From positions 683,776 through 747,775 of the forward strand of contig CABFPE010000180.1 in NCBI GenBank assembly GCA_900660155.1: DNA of 64,000 bases. The letters run 5' to 3'. A model generated the notes under the pieces. The model worked only from the letters and a program-made list of their open reading frames with translations, had not been told where the DNA came from and searched no databases. The translations under genes and the position numbers were made by a program. Positions 56,463 through 64,000 of this stretch are shown here, piece by piece; position 1 is the first letter of the stretch, and the number at the start of each line of letters is the position of its first letter. The DNA comes from Hofstenia miamia (lineage: Eukaryota > Xenacoelomorpha > Acoela > Hofsteniidae).

Positions 56463-58056
56463 CAGTAGCGATCAAAAGCTTTCGGATAACTCGCTAAAAA
56501 CTATAAATTTGTGTACCGCATTATTTAAACTAATAGCAAGCCTTATTCCTATTTTTTCGCTAAAATAATTACTTTCCCTGTAACACGAGTATTTTTTTCT
56601 GAAATGATTGCCCGTTAACAAAACATGTAAACGAATTTCTGCAAATTACCTGTATGTAAAGGCCGATCAAAAGTCTTTGGACACAATGTTAAGCCCAATC
56701 TAAACCTCTTGAAACGCAGAAACAAACACAAAAACTCATCTTTTACTAGACTATAAGTGTTAAACAAAACTAAATAAAACAATAACAGTGCAATAACAAT
56801 CAATCTTTCGTGTGTCCACCTGAAGCCGCAATGACGGCTCTCATTCTGCAAGACATAGTTTCAAAATGTTTTTGAATATCTTAGGTAGAAATATTTTAAA
56901 ATAAAGTGTGTATGGTGTTCCATAAACTTTCCAGGTTTGAAAACGGTGGTAATTTTGCCAATTTGATTATTTATAATTTGCCAAAGGCCTTCTATTAAGT
57001 TAGGGTCGGGACTTTGTGCCGGCCATTCACTAGTCGTAATCCCACCTGTCTGCTCAAGGCGATCAAAAAATTGCATTGTAGTTCGCGATTTTTGACACGG
57101 GGCGTTGTCCTGAATTAGGCAATCATCAATATGCGCCCTTGAAACAAAAAAATCTTTCAATGTGGTAAAATATTTGGCAGTCCATGGTTCCATTAACTCG
57201 AGCCAGTGATCTTGTACCGTCGAACTTAACAGCACCCCAAATCTTCAACATTTTGACACCATGCTTTACCGTGTTTGTGACAAATCACATGTAATGCCTG
57301 ATGCTTGAAACGACGACAATGTTCGCGCAGTCTAGGCCGCAGCTGAAACGATGATTTGTCTGCGAAAATCATTCAACTCCAATCTTCAACATATTCCAGT
57401 TTTGACGCTCTCTTGCAAATGATAGTCGGTCACTTAAATGTTTTGATCGTAACGCGGGCTTTCGCCGCCCAAAATAAGATTTAAGACAGTACTTTACCAA
57501 AATTCGTCTTGTTGTTTGAACAGAGATGGTGTTATCTGGAAATACTGCCTTGTGCAGTTCGACAGCATTAGCTTTTTTGAAGTAAGAATAAACAAGGACC
57601 TCGATCTATGCGAAGACTTCATGCGTCTTTCACTCTTATGACGATTACAAATCGAAACAAATTTTTCGTATTTTTGAATAATTTAATGAACAGTGCTTTT
57701 CTTCAATAATAGCAGTGCCGAATCGAGTTTTTTTTGTTATGAAATTGAATAATTCTTTCACGCAGAAAATCAGCAACTCTAGGCATGATGTAACAACTGA
57801 ATAGTTTAGAATGATATTAAATGCAAATTAAAGGAATCTGCAACCTGATTCGTCAAAAGTTAGCGCTTAATTAAAATCCAGGCCCACATTATTGCAACTA
57901 AGTAAGGTGCCTGAATCATTAAAATATTATACGCTATACGTAGATAAATTATCCCCTGTATTGTGGATTTAAATTTAAATTTTTTGTGGTATTCGCAAAT
58001 GGTGAAAACCGATAATTTTGTTAATTTAAGTTTCCAATAACTTTTGATCGCTACTG
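56463..58056 (-). mobile_element. Tc1-like transposon, decayed
   Basis: Ends CAGTAGCGATCAAAAG / CTTTTGATCGCTACTG with TA on both sides (56461-56462, 58057-58058), 1594 bp. A second GATCAAAAGTCTTTGGAC at about 56665 resembles the inner repeat of IR/DR-type Tc1 ends. It carries a minus-strand transposase relic. Confidence 0.85.
56861..57790 (-). pseudogene. Tc1-like transposase, inactive
   Basis: The N-terminal part (57790 down) is in fragments, including EDWS.MIFADKSSFQLRP (first Asp block). The C-terminal part is open at 57235-56861: second Asp in CLIQDNAPCQKS, Glu in WPAQSPDPNLIEGLWQIIN. 38 residues separate them, against 34 in classical Tc1. The stop- and frameshift-rich N-terminal half shows it is dead. 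Confidence 0.8.
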
Positions 58057-58058
58057 TA

Positions 58059-58316
58059 TTACTACAAAAAGTTAAATTTCTAGGTTTTTCTAATGAAAGT
58101 ATAGGTCTCATTTTTAGTAACTTTTATAATCGTGTGCAACCAATAAAGCTTAATTAATCTTTTTCAAATTTGGTTTGTTCTAAAAAAATTGAATCCCACA
58201 AGAAACACTTTTGTGTCTCTTACTATTTAATATTTAAATAAATTATTGTGATATCGTTGGGATCAAAGCATTATCATTTTGACATTAAACTTTTCTAAAA
58301 CTTTTCTGTTGAATAT
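58059..58316. other. Non-coding DNA
   Basis: Nothing recognised. Confidence 0.4.
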
Positions 58317-58873
58317 AAAAGTGGCCACATTATAAACACATTTTTGATAACACACGAAAGACAAATAGAGGCTTTAAAATACATTTGAAAACATAATTGT
58401 CTCAGCTTGTAACTTGGTGACAAAGTTGTTTGACAAGTTTGCCATGCAAAGCGTGACACGCAGATAAACGTCTTGAAACTGAATCCATTAAACGGACTCT
58501 AACTTTTCGATATATTTGGTGTTGCGATTCCAGGATGTATCTCAATAATTATTTAAGATTTGTGGATTTTTTTTCTCGACAAAATCCTTCAGAATCTGCC
58601 ACACGTTCTCTATGGGTACTAGATTTTACCATTGCATAACTTGAATATCATTATTGGTAAAAATTCTTTTGTCGATTTTGAGGTATACGGGGTTGCTCCA
58701 TCTTTTTCAAAGATCCATGAATCGGGATATAAGCAGGTTGAGTATGGTACAAATTCCTCGAGTATTTGGCAATATTTTGAACTATTAATTGTATGTACCA
58801 GTGCCATCTAGTGTGAAAACTAATGATAGTAAAATTTTAAAAAGTGGCCACTTTTTTTACTTGAGCTATACAA
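58317..58873 (-). mobile_element. Tc1-like remnant
   Basis: Inverted AAAAGTGGCCAC(A/T)TT near both edges (58317-58331 and about 58842-58857). The minus strand holds the transposase C-terminal half: SSKYCQILEEFVPYSTCLYP, WIFEKDGATPYTS (second Asp) and PIENVWQILKDFVEKK (Glu), the last in another frame. The N-terminal half is missing. Related to, but not the same as, the Tc1 at 49415. Confidence 0.7.
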
Positions 58874-58919
58874 AATTGTTTTCTACAATTTCCAACTAAA
58901 ACCGAAAACACTTAGACTG

Positions 58920-60060
58920 GACGATGAGAACAACCACCATTGATATTAAATGATTTGTCCGATAGAAGAACATGCGAAGTTCTACAATATGCAGATGATA
59001 CAATATTATTTAATGCTAATAAATTTCCTGAAAAAGCCCCATTGCACTTCTATCGCTAAATATTTTACTTCTTTAAGTGTAAGAGTGAATCCCTTAAAAA
59101 CTCGATTCTTCATTGTTAAATCAAAATCTGCATCTACTGATGCTTCACTATGTGGAAACTTAATTTCAACGGAGTTCATATAAAACACGTTGAGTCCTAT
59201 AAATATCTAGGAATTATTTTTGACTCGCATTAAAGTTTTGAAAAGCAACTAAAATCATATTTTAGCAGTTTAAATAGAAACATAATCAGCAATATATTTA
59301 GCTAAATATTTAGCATAATCAGAAATGGAAATTTCCCGCACTAAATACTGTGGCGAAACTTATGTTGAACAAACCTCGAGACAATATGTAGAAGAATTCA
59401 ACAGCAAAGAGCATCAACAGAAAAATCTAATAACTGATCTGTGATTATCACTTTAATTATAAAATATTATGTAAGACAAGATCAATTTACATGAAAAGCA
59501 TCTGAATCATATTATATAATATATTTAAAACAAACTTTAAATAAAAAAGACCATTACATACTCAAGATATTATTTTCATTGAATAAATAAAATAAATTAC
59601 ATCGAATTTTGTTAAAATTTAGTGCGGTAAATTTACATTTCTGATGGCGCTAAATATTTAGCGAAATATATTCCTGATTGTTTTTATTTAAAATCATATT
59701 AGAATAATGGCCATATGGATTAATGAAAAGAATATATCTCAAAAACTTCCAACAGATATAAACCAAAAATTTCTCAGAAAATTTTAGGTTCAACTAAATT
59801 AGGCTATCAAAGTAGCAGTAAATGGTCATTGCATTAATAAAAATAATTAATGCAAAAAAATCTCAAACTTATTTCTACATCCTCAATGTTGCATCTATAT
59901 AAAATTAGGTAAAAAGCGAATAACATAAAACTCATTTCTAAACGGCCATAAATATATAGAATAAATTACCAAGATACATCAAATAAATAGATTAACGAAC
60001 TTAGATCGATATTAAAAAAATACTTTTACATGTATGTTATAAAAAAACTGAAATGACGAA
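58920..60060 (+). pseudogene. CR1/L2-like LINE fragment, interrupted by a MITE
   Basis: RT palm end: LNDLSDRRTCEVLQYADDTI (catalytic YADD, ~58990), then HIKHVESYKYLGIIFDSH in another frame. After the MITE at 59291-59672 a decayed C-terminus follows (YQDTSNK..NELRSILKKYF at about 59970-60030). Several frameshifts. The same clade as the LINE at the right edge. Confidence 0.7.
59291..59672. mobile_element. MITE with palindromic ends, inside the LINE fragment
   Basis: ~56 bp inverted arms (59291-59346, 59617-59672) sharing GCTAAATATTTAGC, ATCAGAAATG and CCGCACTAAAT. GCTAAATATTTAGC is itself a perfect 14-bp palindrome, so each arm can also fold alone. No coding. Superfamily unknown. Confidence 0.75.
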
Positions 60061-60540
60061 GTTATAAATTTTACATTTTTTATTGTTCCGACAATTTGTG
60101 CATATGGATTTTTCTTCTTCAGATGTGTAAGATTACTGAAAATTTCTATACATGTATGTTCTCTAACAGTAAACTGTATGGAAATTCAACAAAACGTGTT
60201 TAAAAATTCACATGTATACATATTCTGTGCAAAAAGTAGCAAAGAAGGTTGTCCGATTAGTTTTTTTTGAGATTGCAGAGTTATAAGTGGACGGATTGAA
60301 TTCAAAAAAGTTCCGCTTGTATGGAGGCTTAGCTTAGATTTTCTTCAAAATAACATTCATTAGGGTCAAGAAATCTGCGATCAACAGATTGTGTCCTGCA
60401 CAATATTTTGCATTCTAGACTGAATTTTTTAATAATTAGCTCATTTCAGTCTCTATGATGCAATTTTTTGTTTTAATTTAGTTAGCAAAAAATCAGCTGA
60501 ACTAAATTTATTAATTAAACAAAATTCAAAATTATTATAT
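60061..60540. other. Non-coding DNA
   Basis: No gene recognised. Confidence 0.4.
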
Positions 60541-60543
60541 TAT

Positions 60544-60915
60544 TTGGTTTTTGAGAACTTCAAATATTTTTGTATAGGAACTATTCCAAATCCAAAAATG
60601 TTTACAAGCAACGGTATAAATTTTTCGAGGTTTGGTTACTCAATGCTTCCACGCAGCATCAAAGGAGTCTTTAATCCGCTGCCACTTTCAGCAATTACGC
60701 ACCGTAGTTTACTCACCGTCACCGGCAATCAAAGACACGTCAAAATTTCACAAATACCGCCGCCGAAAGATGCACACCGCTTTGCCACTTACCGACCAAT
60801 TACCACGCCTGTGCTTCACCGCCAACATCAAGCATATGCTGAAGTTCTTTTTATGCCGCCACCACTATTACCCGCTGAGGTTCAAAGAATCCGAAACTTT
60901 TTAAGACTATTTTAA
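60544..60915 (+). CDS. Possible LINE ORF1 or 5' region
   Basis: Two overlapping frames (60544-60915 and 60632-60904) in a stretch clearly richer in GC and C than its surroundings (phrases PPPKDAHRFATYRPITTPVL and MPPPLLPAEVQRI). Neither has a zinc knuckle, coiled coil or esterase signature of known ORF1 proteins. It may instead be the internal promoter/5' UTR of the LINE. Confidence 0.3.
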   Translation: MVFENFKYFCIGTIPNPKMFTSNGINFSRFGYSMLPRSIKGVFNPLPLSAITHRSLLTVTGNQRHVKISQIPPPKDAHRFATYRPITTPVLHRQHQAYAEVLFMPPPLLPAEVQRIRNFLRLF

Positions 60916-60950
60916 TGACGGTAATTTTTCTTATTATTATATTAACAAAT

Positions 60951-60986
60951 GGGTTATGGCGAATTTTTCATTTTTTCGCCGTAACC
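60951..60986 (+). repeat. 5' stem-loop of the LINE
   Basis: GGTTATGGCGAA and TTCGCCGTAACC pair over 12 bp with one G-U wobble across an 11-base loop. The left arm, including one further G (60951-60963), is also nearly complementary to TTCGCCATAGCCC in the 3' UTR (63907-63919). Confidence 0.7.
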
Positions 60987-61173
60987 TATAATAGTTCACA
61001 TTGGAATTTTTCTTAATTATTCTTATTTCCCTTAATTTTAAAAGTAATATAACATTATTGAATAAAAAGCTCAATATTAATGGCAGGCGTAGCATTTATC
61101 ACCGATTTAAACTATTTCGTATAATAAAAAATTGACAAAACAATATTTCCTCTTTTTACATTAGTTATTAATA

Positions 61174-63900
61174 ATGGCCGGAATTGAACCTAATCCTGGT
61201 CCTTTCAGACCAATCAAAGTAGGCGAATACACGCAAAGCATTAATATAATACAATCAATAAATTCGACTAAATATATTCATATTAACTTTCAAAACCTTT
61301 CTACAAAAAAAATGAATACAAGAACTTGGCACAAATTTTGTCCTTGGAGTATCTGAAACATGGTTTACAAATAATCATGAAAATTCTCCTTGGTCAATTG
61401 ATAATCATAAATTTAAACTATTCAGAACAGATAGAAATCAAACTTTACATTACAATAAAACAAAAAGAGGAGGTGTAATATTCCTAATTGATAAAAAATT
61501 TAAACCTAAACTTCAAAAAAACATTTCAACCAATAACACATATAAAAGTCTTTGGGTTGACATCCAAGACCCGCTTAATTATAATAGCAGACAGCATTAA
61601 GTCATAACACAAATATAATGTTAATGAGCGACTGGAATCTATGCTACAAAATTTCCTTTCAACTTTCAATATCTTACTAATAAATCAATGCGTTCCATCC
61701 CGAATTTCTGCAAATAGCCAAACCTTGATTGATTATTTTATGGTTTCAGAAAATGAATCTTTATATAAATACATTTGCTCTGAACCTGCTCTGACCATTG
61801 CCTTTTAATAACTTATTCTAATAAGCAAAAAATTAAAAACCCAACTAAATCTTGGATAAAAATAAGAGAAAAATCAAAAGAAAATGTCTTAAAACTTATA
61901 AATAATTTAAAAACCGAACATTGGAGTAGAATTTACTGTTCACAAACACCTAATGAAATGATATGCAACTTTAATAAAATTATTTTATTCTATTTAGATA
62001 TTTGTTGTCCTGAAAGGAAAATTTTAACTCTGAAAAAATTTGATAATGTGTCTAAAAAGTTTCTAAGCCATGGATTTATACAAAATGCTTAGAGATAATT
62101 GAACAAAAGAAATCTAAATGGTAGGAATACAAAAACTCTAAAACTGCAAAAAAATATAATGCTTATAAAAATTCACGTAATTTGTGCAATATTTACACAC
62201 AAAAAGCCTACAACAAATATTGCCGTTCTGAGTATCAAAACATCTCTTCTCAAAAAGGTAGGTAGGACTTTATAAATAGTTAATTAAATAGGAAACAAAA
62301 AATGAAAAAAATTATAAAGGAAAGGTAATCACTAACAATAAGGTCATGAGTAAAATATTTAATGAAGTATTTTGCAACTTAGGAAATTTTGATGGAGTAA
62401 ATACTCCCTTTAAGATCAGTCAAGTTCAACCTATAGCCGCCCTTTTTTCAGATTCGTGACTAAGTTTGAAATTATCAAATCTATTCAATCTTTAAAATAC
62501 AATTCTAGTGGTCCCTTCATTATCCCAACTTGGTCTCTAAAAATTGCTCCAGATATAATAGCTGAGCCACTTTCATACATCGCAAACGCGTGCATTAGAC
62601 ATTCGACTTTTCCTAACCAATTAAAATTGGCAAATATTACTCCATTATTTAAAAAAGATGACCCAAATGATTGTTTGAACTATAGACCAATTCCTGTGAC
62701 ATCGGCGATTAGTAAGATTTTTGAAAGACTTCTTTTCAATCAAATTAACGAATATTTATGTAAACATAATCTGTACTCTCAAAATTAATATGGTTTTCGT
62801 AAATATATTTTTACAAATGATGCCTTTTTAACAGCTACCGAAAATTGGAGAAATAGCATAAATATAGATGAGTGTTCAGCATTTGCATGCTTAGATTTAT
62901 CAGAAGCATTTGACTCTATCGACCACCACATATTAATTAAAAAAATAACAATTCTGGGCTTCTCAGACAAAAGTGCAGACCTAATAAGCAGTTGTCTCCA
63001 TATTCGTAGAGTTAAACTAAATGGAATTCTCTCTGACTGGATTTTTATTAAAAATGGTGTTCCACAAGGAACAATTTTGGGACCGTTACTATTCAATATG
63101 TATGTAAATGATTTGAGCAATCATACCACATGTAATGTTATACAATATGCTGATGATACTAGGCTATTTAGTTCACATAGGTCTCCTGAAATTGCTATAA
63201 AAGTTCTCTAAGAAAATTGCACTCTTCTTGCACAATATTTTGATTCACTAAAACTAAGAATAAACCCATCTAAAACTCAATTTTACAAAGCAAATATCTA
63301 GTGTATTAAGAAAATGGCCACTTCAATAAAGGCTCTTAGCAATGTATCATAACAGCTTCCAACCACAACAAAAATTCAATTAATTCACACATTAATACTA
63401 ATTCACTTTAATTATGGAAACATACTGTATACCGACATTAATCTACAACTTTTGAATAAATTCAATGTGCAAATAAAATGGGCTAAAAAAGCAGTTAATC
63501 ATATTTATAACAGAAATCAAGAAACTAACAAAAACTTTTCTAAATCTACAATGCATTATTTATAAAAATATATTAACTACTTTTTTTAAAAATATTTAAC
63601 AATATTGTTCCATACCACAAATCCAACTTTCTATCCTCTAAAATATTGCTTAGACATAATCATAGAACACTAAAAAATAGGCCTCTTCCATATAACATGA
63701 AAATAATGAAAAATTCATTTCTCAACTCATCAATAAATATATGGAATAATTTGCCTATAAGCATAAAACAAATAAATCAATTAAGAGTATTCAAAAACGA
63801 AATTAAAAAATACTTCTGTAGGTATACAAAGGAAAGGCTTGAATACAAATGGCGAGATTTTAAATTTTATAATAGTGATTATTCAATAGACCGCATCTAA
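61174..63900 (+). pseudogene. LINE endonuclease-reverse transcriptase ORF
   Basis: Opens with MAGIEPNPGPFRP, a 2A-like ('D(V/I)ExNPGP') motif, here G-I-E-P-N-P-G-P. APE-type endonuclease traces: GVSETWFTNNHENSPW, the KRGGV block, then TLIDYFMVS. RT: LKLANITPLFKKDDPNDCLN with YRPIPVTSAISKIFERL, ACLDLSEAFDSIDHHIL, GVPQGTILGPLLFNMYVNDL and VIQYADDTRLFSS (catalytic YADD), then LRINPSKTQF and, at the end, SINIWNNLPISIKQ. Stops include TAA at 62786 and one near 63210, with several frameshifts in the endonuclease. Clade CR1/L2 by motif style; a tree would be needed to choose. Confidence 0.8.
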
Positions 63901-64000
63901 CCTAAATTCGCCATAGCCCAAGCTAGTAATTGTAATTATTTTTGTAAATATTATCTTTTTATGTGTTTTGTTCGTTTATTTCTATTGTTTGACGCTATTT

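Larger units (their letters stand above)
60544..64000 (+). mobile_element. CR1/L2-like LINE, nearly full length, cut by window end
   Basis: Order: GC-richer 5' region (60544-60915), a stem-loop (60951-60986), an endonuclease frame, RT, and the C-terminal WNNLP signature at 63700-63790, with the 3' UTR running off the window. Frameshifts and stops in the ORF make it inactive, but most domains are recognisable, so it is the youngest LINE here. Confidence 0.8.

Noticed and set aside
1-64000. tRNA genes, CRISPR arrays, bacterial operons
   Set aside because: No cloverleaf with a GTTCRA T-loop, no regularly spaced repeats, and the genes have GT-AG introns with polyadenylation signals; this is nuclear animal DNA.

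Overview
This window reads as AT-rich nuclear DNA from an invertebrate animal. The evidence is GT-AG introns of about 40-120 bp in the host genes, two recognisable conserved animal genes (ACTR10 of the dynactin complex and the DNA-repair scaffold MMS22L), degenerate TTAGGG-type arrays, and a dense mix of animal transposons (Polinton, Merlin, mariner, Tc1, hAT, piggyBac, CR1/L2-like LINEs, LTR fossils). The phylum cannot be fixed from the sequence alone. Three N positions or runs (16471, 20390-20437, 30256) mark assembly joins.

Layout. 1-4.2 kb: telomere-like satellite, a hAT relic, a LINE 3' end and an inverted pair of degenerate telomeric arrays. 4.19-12.92 kb: an old, shrunken Polinton bounded by ~0.65-0.7 kb inverted repeats, with an integrase region, two tandem copies of a minor-capsid-like gene and a Merlin DNA transposon nested inside. 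12.99-14.11 kb: a solo LTR; a second copy of the same LTR lies at 30.29-31.42 kb in the opposite orientation. 15.6-18.5 kb: a two-exon CaMK-like kinase gene that has lost the DFG aspartate, plus possible exons on both sides. 19.1-21.7 kb: a LINE scrap and a young mariner element with perfect inverted repeats; its transposase is whole once a false 48-N gap is discounted. 21.7-36.2 kb: no confident gene, but a cluster of seven related hAT-type MITEs at 27.1-34.2 kb.

36.3-49.2 kb is the gene-bearing core. A small unknown gene on the minus strand is divergent from ACTR10 (nine exons, 379 aa). Intron 7 of ACTR10 has swollen to 6.2 kb because it carries three transposons nested one inside another (hAT, then a TTA/TAA-flanked element, then piggyBac). 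A broken unknown ORF follows, then MMS22L as one uninterrupted 1023-codon frame. ACTR10 (dynein/dynactin cargo transport) and MMS22L (replication-fork repair with TONSL and RAD51) have no known joint role; they appear to be chance neighbours.

49.4-64 kb is again mobile DNA: a Tc1 element with intact ends, an unusual reverse-transcriptase fossil with a restriction-endonuclease-like C-terminus and a hAT MITE inside it, a foldback element, two more Tc1-like elements, LINE scraps with a palindromic-ended MITE, and at the right edge a nearly complete CR1/L2-like LINE whose endonuclease frame opens with a 2A-like NPGP motif.
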